A stretch of 64,000 nucleotides of DNA from Mesorhizobium sp. WSM4313 (GCF_002294725.1 NZ_NSFT01000002.1:62001-126000); one strand, 5' to 3'. Shown: positions 36,864-44,942, counted from the first letter of the stretch. Notes: generated by a model not told the origin, from the letters alone. A program made the numbers and translations.

Positions 36864-37217
36864 TCACGAGCGCGCCTCTAAAACGGTTTGTATCACACTG
36901 TCTTCTTCATGTTTTTTCACGGTGGGGAAGAAGTCAGTTCGTACAAAGTCGGACCAGGCTTTGGGCATCCCCTGGATGTAGAATTTGTAGAGGATGTCTT
37001 CTTTCGCTTGGCAGGCAGCGAAAGCGCCACGCGAGATGATTGTGGCGTCTTCATTGGTTTTTGTCGCAGCACGCTTCGCGAAAGTTTTGAGGCACGTGGA
37101 CCAAGCATCTTGAAGCGCAATCTGTCGAGCCTGTCGCGCCGGATCATCTGCATGCGCGGAGCAAGTCAAAGCGAGATATATCGGCGCCAAATAGGCAATG
37201 TGTTTGCCAACATCCAT
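36864..37217 (-). CDS. Exported hypothetical protein
   Basis: About 117 residues from ATG 37217 (a GTG three codons earlier is possible). Signal peptide AYLAPIYLALTCSAHADDPA, then a helical mature part with two Cys in WSTCLKTFAKRA and AFAACQAKEDILYKF, and a C-terminus with TDFFPTVKKHEED. No family recognised. Minus strand, alone among plus-strand cargo genes. Confidence 0.55.
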   Translation of the reverse strand: MDVGKHIAYLAPIYLALTCSAHADDPARQARQIALQDAWSTCLKTFAKRAATKTNEDATIISRGAFAACQAKEDILYKFYIQGMPKAWSDFVRTDFFPTVKKHEEDSVIQTVLEARS

Positions 37218-37260
37218 AGTGCCCACATCCCGAACCGGCTTTTGAAAAATGTAGGATGCG

Positions 37261-37392
37261 TTGGATATCCGGCGCGCGCAAGGCGCGCTCCTTCAGGACA
37301 ATCGACTTGTCCAGGAACATGTGTGCGCCTATACCCGGCGCGACCGGCGCGCAAAAATTAGGGGCGGCGCGCGCGGCGCGCAGGAGATGTTA
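37261..37392 (+). promoter_or_regulatory. GCGCGC-dense leader with an inverted repeat upstream of the ATPase gene
   Basis: Between the exported-protein start and the ATPase start the sequence has dense GCGC-type clusters around 37271-37289 and 37336-37380 (including GGCGGCGCGCGCGGCGCGC), and one inverted repeat, GGACAA (37296-37301), spacer TCGAC, TTGTCC (37307-37312). I see no sigma-70 promoter. The function is unknown; it could be a control region for the ATPase. Confidence 0.4.
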
Positions 37393-38616
37393 ATGCACAG
37401 GGATCAGGTCTTCGTTGCGGGCGGCCAGCCAACGGTTACTTACGTTGACCGTCAGGAGTTGCATGTGGAGCGGAGCCTAGCAAGGGCTCTCGCCACACCC
37501 AATCAGATTGTTTCCCTGGCCGGTCCGACCAAGACCGGCAAAACCGTCCTCTGCAAAAAGATGCTCGGAGAGCGCGAGTACGTTTGGATTGATGGCGGTC
37601 AAATCAAAAGTGCCGACGAACTTTGGTCTAAGATCACAGCCGAATTGAACATCCCCTATGAGCGAGCCGCAAGCAGCGAAGTGTCGACGCAAGTCGAAGG
37701 CGGCGTCTCGGTGTCTGTCGTCAGCGCTGGCGGGTCCCGGCTTTCGTCCCAGACAAGAGAAAACCTTCATCGCGTCGACGGAATGGCGGAAGCGCTTTTG
37801 GCGATGCAGGAGCGCCACATCATCTTGGTCATAGACGACTTCCATTACATCGATCCGGAGTCACGCAAAGAGATCGTCAGAAATCTAAAGGGGGCGATCT
37901 TCAATGGCCTGAAGGTGATGCTGCTTTCGGTGGCGCACCGGGTCTTCGACGCCATATCCGCTGAATCTGAGCTGACCGGCCGGTTCATCTCCGTCACCCT
38001 TCCAGAATGGATCCCTGGTGAGCTGAAACAGATCGCCACCCTGGGGTTTCAAGAGCTGCGGGTCGACTGCCCGAGCGAGATCGTGGATAGGATCGTCGCG
38101 GAGGCCCAATCGTCGCCATTCCTTATGCAGAAGTTCTGCTGGGAGATTTGCTTCGACAACGACGTCGAAAAGCCGCCCCTGTTCAGTCGAACAAAGATCC
38201 CGTCAGACTATGATCTGAAGTCAATGTTTACGCGGATCGCGCAGGACGCCGGCCTCCCGATCTATCAGAAACTTGTCGCCGGCCCGCAAGCGCGGAAAGA
38301 GCGCCTGAAGCGACCGCTCAAGAGCGGCGATCAAGCGGACATCTATGAAGCGACACTGCTGGCGATTGCGGAAACGGGTCCGCTGGCTTCGATCAGCTAC
38401 GATGATCTGAGGTCGAAGCTCAGCACCCTACTCACGGAGATGATGCCCCAGAAACACGAAATAACTTCGGCGTTGAAACATCTGGCGAACATCTCACTTA
38501 AGGGCGGCCTGTCCTCGGCCGTCGACTGGGACGAAGAGCGGCGAGAAGTGAGCGTCGCCGATCCCTATCTTCGTTTCTTTCTGCGGTGGCAAGTCCGCGG
38601 TACTGCACCAATGTAA
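37393..38616 (+). CDS. Stand-alone P-loop ATPase (AAA/STAND-like), candidate defence protein
   Basis: 407 residues from the ATG at 37393, with AGGAG six bases upstream (a frame opening at 37261 has no site). N-terminal FVAGGQPTVTYVDRQ, then Walker A LAGPTKTGKTVLCKKML near residue 45 and Walker B HIILVIDDFHYIDPES near residue 145, then a conserved RFISVTLPEWIPGELKQI and a C-terminal helical domain ending LRFFLRWQVRG. This layout fits AAA_22-type or STAND ATPases. The lone ATPase on a mobile element, with no phage function apparent, makes antiphage defence a reasonable guess; that is inference only. Confidence 0.8.
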   Translation: MHRDQVFVAGGQPTVTYVDRQELHVERSLARALATPNQIVSLAGPTKTGKTVLCKKMLGEREYVWIDGGQIKSADELWSKITAELNIPYERAASSEVSTQVEGGVSVSVVSAGGSRLSSQTRENLHRVDGMAEALLAMQERHIILVIDDFHYIDPESRKEIVRNLKGAIFNGLKVMLLSVAHRVFDAISAESELTGRFISVTLPEWIPGELKQIATLGFQELRVDCPSEIVDRIVAEAQSSPFLMQKFCWEICFDNDVEKPPLFSRTKIPSDYDLKSMFTRIAQDAGLPIYQKLVAGPQARKERLKRPLKSGDQADIYEATLLAIAETGPLASISYDDLRSKLSTLLTEMMPQKHEITSALKHLANISLKGGLSSAVDWDEERREVSVADPYLRFFLRWQVRGTAPM

Positions 38617-38627
38617 GAACGATGTCC

Positions 38628-39065
38628 TTACGCCGCCCTCGCCTCGATCGCCCTCCGGCGGGCTTCCTTTGCCAGCGCCATGCATTGCGTCGCCATCGAC
38701 CGAGACAGGCCAGGCTGCTTCTCGACCCACGGTCCGAAATGCCCGCGTGGCAGCCTCGCCTTCATGTGCATCAGCCAGCACCCTACCCTGACCTTGAGAT
38801 CCGTCGACCAGCGGCCGCCAGGAAGCGTCACAGCGTCGTTGTCGGCCGGCTCGGGCTCCGGTGGCGACATCAGCGCCAGATAGGCCCTGTGCACCGCCTG
38901 CTGCCTGTCCAGCGGCAGCTTGGCGAACTGGCGCACCGTCATGCCACAGCCGAAGGCCAGGACCGCGGTATGCCGCTTCTCGCCCCGTAGACGGCCAAGG
39001 CGCGCGTATTGCCAATCGTTTGGCAGGCGATAGATGCCGACGCCGTCGACCTCGATCTCCGTCAT
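38628..39065 (-). CDS. Phage-type hypothetical protein with DUF3102-like C-terminus
   Basis: 145 residues. Starts MTEIEVDGVGIYRLPNDWQY; the C-terminal half RLPRGHFGPWVEKQPGLSRS and MATQCMALAKEARRR resembles the DUF3102 pattern (a helix, F-x2-W, then a run with A-x2-[CF]-M-x-LA) also visible in the gene at 47911. Minus strand, convergent with the ATPase gene, 11 bp apart. Function unknown. Confidence 0.55.
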   Translation of the reverse strand: MTEIEVDGVGIYRLPNDWQYARLGRLRGEKRHTAVLAFGCGMTVRQFAKLPLDRQQAVHRAYLALMSPPEPEPADNDAVTLPGGRWSTDLKVRVGCWLMHMKARLPRGHFGPWVEKQPGLSRSMATQCMALAKEARRRAIEARAA

Positions 39066-39137
39066 GCCCGCGGCCTCCTGATGGTGACGCGCGGATGATG
39101 CATAAGTCGCGGCTTATCGGCAAGGCACGGCACGGCA

Positions 39138-39329
39138 TCACTTGAAGGCGAACTTATAAATCGCATGGTCAGTTTGATCAGTCACCCGAACCCAGTGGAT
39201 GTCGGATTTTCTGTCTCTGACCGCCCGGCCTGTGACTTTAACGGCTGCTGCCTCGGGCCCGTCGGCGACGGTTACCTTGCTTGAACTCGCAAGTTCTCCC
39301 GCCATTATCTCCACCGTGTAGCTTTTCAT
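39138..39329 (-). CDS. 63-residue protein, paralogue of 40181-40372
   Basis: 63 residues from the ATG at 39329. MKSYTVEIMAGELASS ... VTGRAVRDRKSD ... WVRVTDQTDHAIYKFAFK. It aligns without gaps to the 63-residue product of 40181-40372 on the other strand: MK-[ST]-Y-x-VEIM-x-GE, VTGR-x-V-x2-R, WVRVTD, FAFK. No named family known to me. About 850 bp separates the two copies. Confidence 0.7.
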   Translation of the reverse strand: MKSYTVEIMAGELASSSKVTVADGPEAAAVKVTGRAVRDRKSDIHWVRVTDQTDHAIYKFAFK

Positions 39330-39393
39330 TCGACCTCTCCGCCCAGATTTGGATTGCCAACGCGAGGCATGTCGGCTTGTTCCAAGCAAAGCA

Positions 39394-39705
39394 TCAGGGA
39401 CAGGGCGTCCACCCCTTCCGCTGCTCCGGCGTCATCGCGTGGTTCGTGAACTGAAGGTTCCGGTCGTCTCGGCCGGCGCCGCGGCATTCGTGGCAGTAGA
39501 TGATCTTCAGCAGATCCCAGTGCAGGCAGGGCTGATCCGGTCCGAGTCGCTTCACCATCTCGGCGACGTCGAGAACCGCGTGCCGTTTGCAGGTGAGGCA
39601 ATAGACCGACAGGCCTGTGCCGGCCTTCAGCTTCTTGCCCAACGTATCTTCAACGAAGGGATATTCTTTGCCCATGGCGGCCTCCAACCAGGTCGCCCCA
39701 TCCAT
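39394..39705 (-). CDS. Cys-pair zinc-finger-like hypothetical protein
   Basis: 103 residues. A zinc site is suggested by YCLTCKRHAVLDVAEMVKR and LKIIYCHECRGAGRDDRN, two CxxC pairs about 36 residues apart; the C-terminus FTNHAMTPEQRKGWTPCP carries a further Cys. Part of the element's small minus-strand genes. Its true start may be Met 11 (MGKEYPFVEDTLG). Role unknown. Confidence 0.6.
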   Translation of the reverse strand: MDGATWLEAAMGKEYPFVEDTLGKKLKAGTGLSVYCLTCKRHAVLDVAEMVKRLGPDQPCLHWDLLKIIYCHECRGAGRDDRNLQFTNHAMTPEQRKGWTPCP

Positions 39706-39786
39706 GAGGATTATATTCCTTAGCGCCGAGCCGCCGACAAGACGGTCAGGCAGGATTCTTTTTTGCCAGCGAGGAGCGCATTCCTT

Positions 39787-39981
39787 CTATCGCGATGATC
39801 GCTCGTGGTCCTCGAATATCTTGAGTTTAAAGCTATACGTCAGTCGAACCTCGTTGTCGCAACCTTCGCATGTGAATGAGTGGGCGCTCTTGATCCACTG
39901 CCCTTTCCGAATTGTGATCCGGGTGCAGTATGGACAGCTGAACGCTATGTCTCGATCGAAATACCTTGAGGAAAGTGCCAT
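39787..39981 (-). CDS. Small zinc-ribbon-like protein
   Basis: 64 residues from the ATG at 39981, with GGAG seven bases upstream; the longer frame lacks such a site. Two CxxC pairs: DIAFSCPYCTRITIRKGQWI and SAHSFTCEGCDNEVRLTYSF, a zinc ribbon. It is a typical small phage/island protein, of unknown target. Confidence 0.6.
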   Translation of the reverse strand: MALSSRYFDRDIAFSCPYCTRITIRKGQWIKSAHSFTCEGCDNEVRLTYSFKLKIFEDHERSSR

Positions 39982-40180
39982 CGCTTGCTCCGCCTCAAGG
40001 TCGAGAAGCAAGAACTGTACCGCCTGTGTCGTGCCGCTATGTGCCACCGGGTTGCGGCAGGCGGCTGAATGATTGGGCTATGAATGGCGCTCGCTTAAGC
40101 CGACGGACAGCTTCTGAGGCCAGACAGGAACAAGCTCTCCATGCCTTCGTTGCTAAATCGACCGCAACGGAGCGCAGTGC

Positions 40181-40372
40181 ATGAAAACCTATGAAGTCGA
40201 AATCATGAATGGCGAAGAGGTGACAGGCCGCCAGACAGCTATCGCAGAAACGCCGTTGGACGCGGCGAGGTTAGTGACCGGCCGCGATGTCGATGAAAGG
40301 CGCGGAGAAATGGAATGGGTGCGGGTCACCGACGAGGCGGAGGCCGCTGTCTCTTGGTTTGCCTTCAAGTGA
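40181..40372 (+). CDS. 63-residue protein, paralogue of 39138-39329
   Basis: 63 residues: MKTYEVEIMNGEEVTGRQTA, then DAARLVTGRDVDERRGEMEW, VRVTDEAEAAVSWFAFK. Same length and conserved positions as the minus-strand gene at 39138. The duplication with inversion suggests a role useful to the element, but I cannot name one. Confidence 0.7.
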   Translation: MKTYEVEIMNGEEVTGRQTAIAETPLDAARLVTGRDVDERRGEMEWVRVTDEAEAAVSWFAFK

Positions 40373-40512
40373 CCTGTGAGGCGCATGAAGCAGCCTGAGA
40401 AGCCTGGAAGCGGCATCGAGGGAACGCGGCACGGTGGCGAGCCGAACCGTGACGAGTTTACATATGTTAGAACAAGCTTGACTAAGCAGGCGGCCGCGCC
40501 AGAGTCATTGGC

Positions 40513-40818
40513 ATGGCGAAGGGCATCAAGGTCGGCGACGAGGTCGCCATCACCGCAACAGTGCGCAAGCGCGTGACCGAAGATAGGGTCAGCGTCTCGA
40601 TCCCGAACTATGGGTTTCCACACTCGATAGTTGACCGGACATCGACGCTGAAGAAAGGCCAGCGGATTGAACTCACCGGTGATGTCCTTGGGGTCGACGA
40701 AAATACTGTGACTGTGAATTTGTCCCCGCCGGTGACAGTGGACATCGATGTAGTGCGGTTGGTCACCAGCTACGTGCCGCCGAAGAGGAAGACGCCGCTT
40801 GTCGACAAGGCGACCTGA
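40513..40818 (+). CDS. Small hypothetical protein, beta-rich
   Basis: 101 residues: MAKGIKVGDEVAITATVRKR, RVSVSIPNYGFPHSIVD, then LKKGQRIELTGDVLGVDEN, TVTVNLSPPVTVDIDVVRLV. A beta-rich, OB- or SH3-like pattern. Reasonable coding pattern, start near a weak ribosome site. No family recognised. Confidence 0.5.
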   Translation: MAKGIKVGDEVAITATVRKRVTEDRVSVSIPNYGFPHSIVDRTSTLKKGQRIELTGDVLGVDENTVTVNLSPPVTVDIDVVRLVTSYVPPKRKTPLVDKAT

Positions 40819-40912
40819 AAGCGGACGCTTATCCCCGGTAAGTTTAGCAAATCCTAAGCTGTCTGGACTCTCAACCGCTTCCCATGCATTCTCTCCGAAG
40901 AGGGACCGGGGA

Positions 40913-41311
40913 ATGTATCAGCGCGTTTTACTTTGTGCCGCAGCGATGCTGCCAATAATATCGGGCTGCGCGGCCGATTACCTCAACAACTACGACACGA
41001 TGACGTTGGCTTCAGGCGATTCCAACCGACAGAACCAACTACTGCAGACCGTCGATCCCTACAATCCGCAGAGCAACAACACCAAAATCGAGGGCGATGG
41101 CCAGCGGATGGTCGCCGTTGTGCAGAAGTATCGAGGGACGCCTCTGCCGCCTGCGGCCGCGCTCGGCCAGGTGCCAAACAGTAGCGTCGATCTCGACTGC
41201 GCCGGGGGCAGAGGAAACAACCCCGTCGTGCAAGGCCCTGTCGCGGTCGGCCCATCCGATCCCAACGGCCTCGATCGGGATCATGATGGCGTCGGGTGCG
41301 AGCAGCGATGA
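40913..41311 (+). CDS. Lipoprotein with excalibur-like calcium-binding C-terminus
   Basis: 132 residues from the ATG at 40913 (GGGGA upstream; the longer frame is rejected). Lipoprotein signal peptide with lipobox LPIISGCAAD. The mature part ends DPNGLDRDHDGVGCEQR, matching the excalibur consensus D-x-D-x-DG-x-x-CE, with a preceding Cys in DLDCAGG. Excalibur domains are extracellular, bind Ca2+ and often sit with nucleases. It overlaps the next gene (ATGA). Confidence 0.72.
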   Translation: MYQRVLLCAAAMLPIISGCAADYLNNYDTMTLASGDSNRQNQLLQTVDPYNPQSNNTKIEGDGQRMVAVVQKYRGTPLPPAAALGQVPNSSVDLDCAGGRGNNPVVQGPVAVGPSDPNGLDRDHDGVGCEQR

Positions 41312-41676
41312 CGGCGCCAATGCGTCCGGAACAGAACAAGAGGCGGCGGCGCGGCCCATGGCGACTTGAGTATCTGTTCGCGCTGCTCCTGGTACCCGTT
41401 GCCGTGATCCTCTCTCAGAACCCCGACATCATCGGCGCGGCTCCCAGCCTCATGCCGCTATCTGACGGTGTTGCCGAAACAATTCCAAGCGCCTCTCTCT
41501 TGTCCACTGGCTGCAACATCAAGGGCAACATCTCGATCAACACTGGCGAACGCATCTACCATGTGCCGGGCCAGGAACATTACTGGGAGACGAAGATCAG
41601 CCCTCAGTATGGCGAGCGATGGTTCTGCAGCGAGGCTGAGGCACAGGCGGCCGGGTGGCGCAAGGCGAGACGGTGA
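41308..41676 (+). CDS. Membrane-anchored sunset-domain protein
   Basis: About 122 residues, ATG at 41308 overlapping the stop of the lipoprotein. One N-terminal membrane segment (YLFALLLVPVAVILSQNP), then the C-terminal sunset domain: CNIKGNISINTGERIYHVPG, then YWETKISPQYGERWFCSEAE, AQAAGWRKARR. Sunset domains are small (about 50 residues) and are found with nucleases and excalibur proteins, outside the cell. A broken copy of such a domain lies outside the element at 53190-53333. Confidence 0.78.
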   Translation: MTAPMRPEQNKRRRRGPWRLEYLFALLLVPVAVILSQNPDIIGAAPSLMPLSDGVAETIPSASLLSTGCNIKGNISINTGERIYHVPGQEHYWETKISPQYGERWFCSEAEAQAAGWRKARR

Positions 41677-41826
41677 AGCGAGACGCGACCGAGCTAGGCA
41701 ACGGGGAAGTGCGCCAAATGTGCTACGCTTCCCGCGTCTTTTTACAAACGGGTGGGATTCGTGACGGTACATCATCCGATTGCCTTCTGTATGGTTCACG
41801 GGATTTTCCAAGCAACCGGATTTGCT

Positions 41827-42297
41827 ATGACTGGTGACACCGGAGTAGCGGTCTTTCGCAACACTACCACCAACTGCCCGCTATGCGGCACGATGTCGGA
41901 AATTCTTCCAGGCCGATACGAGTTGGTTGGCGACCGGATGAACGTCCTGCTTGACGGCGACATCTCGCAAGCAGCGCTTGGAGCGCTTCGAAATATCGTT
42001 GAACGGTTGCAGCGTAACGAGATCACTCCAGCCCAAGCCAGAACAGAAGCCGAAAGCATTACCCCCAAGGCTGGCAGGCTGTTCGATATTGCCGATTGGT
42101 CTGACGGCGCTAAGGCAACGCTTTACGCGTCGATTATCGGCGGGATTGCCTTGATAGCGGCAGCCAAGATGTCATCTGGCGGCAGCCCTCAACCGCCGCA
42201 AATTGTGATCGAAAACGTTATTGAGCGCCAGAAAGACGCCCTGCGAGATTCAACGTCGCTGCCATATATCCCCGTTCCAACGCCGCGACCAAAATAA
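41827..42297 (+). CDS. Hypothetical protein with a CPLC motif and a C-terminal membrane segment
   Basis: About 156 residues from the Met at 41827 (MTGDTGVAVFRNTTTNCPLC); the open frame starts at 41752. The N-terminal CPLC-GTMSEILPGRYELVGDRMN suggests a zinc-bound or redox site; an ordered helical part follows (ALGALRNIVERLQRNEITPA), then a hydrophobic stretch TLYASIIGGIALIAAAKM and a Pro-rich tail. No family recognised. Its 3' end overlaps the antisense gene at 42218-42382. Confidence 0.55.
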   Translation: MTGDTGVAVFRNTTTNCPLCGTMSEILPGRYELVGDRMNVLLDGDISQAALGALRNIVERLQRNEITPAQARTEAESITPKAGRLFDIADWSDGAKATLYASIIGGIALIAAAKMSSGGSPQPPQIVIENVIERQKDALRDSTSLPYIPVPTPRPK

Positions 42298-42382
42298 CGC
42301 CGCTTAGAACGCCCGTCGGGACGCCGACAAGAAGACCGATCAGAAATGACCAGAAACTATCGCTAATGTGCAAGTTCCTCAT
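42218..42382 (-). CDS. Small membrane protein (54 residues), last gene of the phage operon
   Basis: Minus strand, ATG at 42382 behind AAAGGAGAACAG, a strong ribosome site at 11-13 bases. Sequence MRNLHISDSFWSFLIGLLVG, then VPTGVLSGVILVAALERGY and a short tail to the stop at 42218. One hydrophobic segment (residues about 11-34). It follows the large repetitive-protein gene by 39 bp. It overlaps the plus-strand gene 41827-42297 by 80 bp. A holin-type role is possible but unsupported. Confidence 0.6.
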   Translation of the reverse strand: MRNLHISDSFWSFLIGLLVGVPTGVLSGVILVAALERGYMAATLNLAGRLSGAQ

Positions 42383-42421
42383 TTTATCTCTGTTCTCCTT
42401 TGCCCTCTTCCCTTAGGCCAA

Positions 42422-43747
42422 CTAGCTCAGCGTGATCTTCGGATCGATATAGAACGTCGAGGACGGCTTGGCGGCCTTGACCCTCACAAAAATCCATCCC
42501 TTCTGCTGGGGCGTGAAGCTTTTCGACAGTTCGAACTTTGTCGTCGATCCGCCCCACGTCCCGCTACCCGCCGTCTGCCCGGCGGCAGAAGCCAGAGGAT
42601 CGGCCTTGCTGTCGTTGACGAACGAGCCTTGAGGAGAGGACGCATCGCCGAGATATTCGACCTCGATCCAGATTTCATCGTCGTTGGGCACGGCGCCACC
42701 GCCCCAGATGCCTTGAATGGTGGCAGTCACGGCCGAGCCGGTGGTGTCATTCCAAATCGCGATTGGGATGCTCTCGAACGGGAAGACGACGCTAGAGTTC
42801 GCCGTCGTGACGATCTTCCACGCAAGCGGCGTCGCGCCATCGGAGGCGCCGCCAGTCCTGACGATCGTTGTTTCTTCCGTCAGCGTGCCGGTGTAGCGAT
42901 ATCTGGACTGTGTGTAGTTGACGCCTGATGACCCAGTTCGAACGAAGTCCACCCATGGCCCATCATGACTGCCGGGGGTTGCAGCGAGCGTCACGGCTGC
43001 ATTGACCTTGCAATCGGTAAACTCGGCCGAGATGCCCGTCGGGCCAGTGGAATTACCGACTAACGTCTTGCCGGATCCGGCCGCACTGAAGTCGACGCCA
43101 GTGCATAATACACGACCGCCTCGGGTGGCGTTAAACGTGAACAGGACTCCTGGTATGGTCCCGAGAAGCGCCGATGCGGTGTTGCGCCAGCGCAAGGTCC
43201 CGGTCACGATAATGCTTTGCGAGGTGCTGGCAAACTGGACGGTGGTGTTCTCCAGATCGACATAGCCAGCCTGACTTACCCCACCACTAGAGCCGATGGA
43301 GATTGAACCGCCACCGGTCGATCCGAGCCTGAGAGAGCAATTAACAAACCGCGCCGAAGCATTGTTTGCCGAGGGGACACTGAGGATCGGCGAGCCCGTA
43401 CTGTTCCCCGCCGTGAAGATTATGCCGTAATAGAAGGTGCCGTTTCCGGCGATATTGATTGCCACGTTTCCGGTGGTCGAGATGGTCGCCGTGGTGCGAA
43501 GATCAGCCGAGACCGGAGGTACGCTTCCTGAGTGATTGACGCAGAGGACAAGGCACGGGTTTGAAAGCGTGCCAGGCGATGTCAGGGTGAGCGTGGTTGC
43601 CTGCGACTCCGCATGATCTTCGGAAATATAGAAGATATCACCGGCAGCCTTGCCGGAGTACGCGGCGGCAAGTGTCGTATAGGCATTGGCCCAATCGGCA
43701 CCGGTCCCGGCACCCGCGGCACCGGAACGAACATAGTAAGCCGTCAT
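42422..43747 (-). CDS. Large repetitive beta-rich protein, probable phage structural or tail protein
   Basis: 441 residues rich in Gly, Ser and Thr, with the start YVRSGAAGAGTGADWANAYT and repeated short beta-turns (for example TISTTGNVAINIAGNGTFYY, GGGSISIGSSGGVSQAGYV). The pattern suggests a right-handed beta-helix as in tail-spike or baseplate proteins. The C-terminal part WIFVRVKAAKPSSTFYIDPK closes with a beta-sandwich-like fragment. The ATG overlaps the stop of the gene at 43744 by ATGA. Homology to a named family is not evident. Confidence 0.6.
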   Translation of the reverse strand: MTAYYVRSGAAGAGTGADWANAYTTLAAAYSGKAAGDIFYISEDHAESQATTLTLTSPGTLSNPCLVLCVNHSGSVPPVSADLRTTATISTTGNVAINIAGNGTFYYGIIFTAGNSTGSPILSVPSANNASARFVNCSLRLGSTGGGSISIGSSGGVSQAGYVDLENTTVQFASTSQSIIVTGTLRWRNTASALLGTIPGVLFTFNATRGGRVLCTGVDFSAAGSGKTLVGNSTGPTGISAEFTDCKVNAAVTLAATPGSHDGPWVDFVRTGSSGVNYTQSRYRYTGTLTEETTIVRTGGASDGATPLAWKIVTTANSSVVFPFESIPIAIWNDTTGSAVTATIQGIWGGGAVPNDDEIWIEVEYLGDASSPQGSFVNDSKADPLASAAGQTAGSGTWGGSTTKFELSKSFTPQQKGWIFVRVKAAKPSSTFYIDPKITLS

Positions 43748-43935
43748 GATAGGCGAGCTCCAATACCAAGCGAGCCGGCGACCCTCCCCCAGGCCTCGGC
43801 TATCTGTTGCGGACTACGCTTGCTCGGATCCTTGGCCTCGATGGGGCGATCAAGCACGTGCTCGCGGATCTCTTCGTCAGTCTTCCGGGGGGAGCCTGCA
43901 CCAACGCTCGGCGGGGCGAAGACAAACGGGATCAT
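43744..43935 (-). CDS. Small phage-type hypothetical protein
   Basis: 63 residues from ATG 43935, which overlaps the stop of the gene at 43932 (ATGA): MIPFVFAPPSVGAGSPRKTD, EEIREHVLDRPIEAKDPSKR, SPQQIAEAWGRVAGSLGIG. ATGA overlap with the large protein downstream too. Chained translation indicates one operon. Confidence 0.65.
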   Translation of the reverse strand: MIPFVFAPPSVGAGSPRKTDEEIREHVLDRPIEAKDPSKRSPQQIAEAWGRVAGSLGIGARLS

Positions 43936-44339
43936 GCCGCCTCCTCGTCCAGCGGCATGGCGCGCGGCACCGGACCTGGTTCGTGTGGCGCGCGTCCTGG
44001 ATCGAGTAGCGACCCATAGTGCCAGGGTGAACGCCAATAGACGCTGTCGAGACCAGCGGTACATGCCTCGATATAGGCAAGGTCGAAATTGGGCCTCGTC
44101 TTGCGGTCCTCGGCCGCAAGCTGATGCATGGCCTTGAGCTTGGCCGCCGCCGTGAGCCGGGCTTCTGGGCTCCAGCTGACATCAGCGACGATCTCCACCA
44201 GCAATGTCGCATCGGCAAGGTCGAGAACGCTATCTAGTTCGCACCTCACCACGGCAAGCCGGGCCTCGTCCTGATAGTCGTGCAAGGCAACGCCGCGGTG
44301 CTCGCCGATCACCGGAATGCGGTCGCCATCCCGTCTCAT
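43932..44339 (-). CDS. Phage-type hypothetical protein
   Basis: 135 residues: RDGDRIPVIGEHRGVALHDY, SVLDLADATLLVEIVADVSW, RLTAAAKLKAMHQLAAEDRK. Overlaps neighbours by ATGA on both sides. No family recognised; its place in a packed operon before structural-type genes suggests a virion or packaging accessory. Confidence 0.6.
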   Translation of the reverse strand: MRRDGDRIPVIGEHRGVALHDYQDEARLAVVRCELDSVLDLADATLLVEIVADVSWSPEARLTAAAKLKAMHQLAAEDRKTRPNFDLAYIEACTAGLDSVYWRSPWHYGSLLDPGRAPHEPGPVPRAMPLDEEAA

Positions 44340-44590
44340 GATTTGCCACCTTTCAGCAGCTTCAATGCCCTGGCGGAAATGCGATCGTGCTCGGCCCCGT
44401 CGCCATCGTCTTTTTTGCGCCCGTCGTGCGCCAACAATGCCTTCGCGGCCGCAAGTCGTGAGCTAGCCGGCGCTGAGGTATCGCTCGCTATCTGTCGCAA
44501 GACGGTCAACGGATCGACGGCATCGATGTCGACGCCTTTGAGCGCCTTTGTCGATGCTTGAGCCCTGGTTGGCCGGCCTCGTTTTGCCAT
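44336..44590 (-). CDS. Small phage-type hypothetical protein
   Basis: 84 residues: MAKRGRPTRAQASTKALKGV, then DPLTVLRQIASDTSAPASSR and LAAAKALLAHDGRKKDDGDG. Basic N-terminus and helical centre, a layout seen in small terminase-like or scaffolding proteins, but too short to assign. ATGA overlap with the gene at 43932. Confidence 0.55.
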   Translation of the reverse strand: MAKRGRPTRAQASTKALKGVDIDAVDPLTVLRQIASDTSAPASSRLAAAKALLAHDGRKKDDGDGAEHDRISARALKLLKGGKS

Positions 44591-44714
44591 GGAAATTTTA
44601 ACCTTCCTGATTTTCTAGAGATACATCAGCGCGCGCGCCGGCACTCTCCGTGACCCCGGAGCGGTTAGCGCCCAATTTCTCGTTCGCAAAAGTTGAAGTC
44701 CCCCCCGGGGGTGC

Positions 44715-44942
44715 TCATTGATGGGTGATCCCGTTGCGGCGCTTGACCAAGCGGATGAGCGCGTTCATCTCGACGGGCCTTGGGTCGCGGCCGAACTCCT
44801 GACGCACGATGTCGACCTCGACGGCCAATTGCTCTTCGAAGCTGAGAGGAGGCGGCTGCATCCTGCGCACGGCATCCTCGGGCTCTTCACCTGGGAGCGT
44901 CTCCAATCGCGACCACTCCGGGCCTGGGCTGTCAGCATCCAT
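44715..44942 (-). CDS. Small hypothetical protein
   Basis: 75 residues from ATG 44942: MDADSPGPEWSRLETLPGEE, PLSFEEQLAVEVDIVRQEFG, MNALIRLVKRRNGITHQ. It overlaps the gene at 44932-45108 by 11 bp. Similar layout to small phage regulators or scaffold proteins; unknown. Confidence 0.5.
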   Translation of the reverse strand: MDADSPGPEWSRLETLPGEEPEDAVRRMQPPPLSFEEQLAVEVDIVRQEFGRDPRPVEMNALIRLVKRRNGITHQ

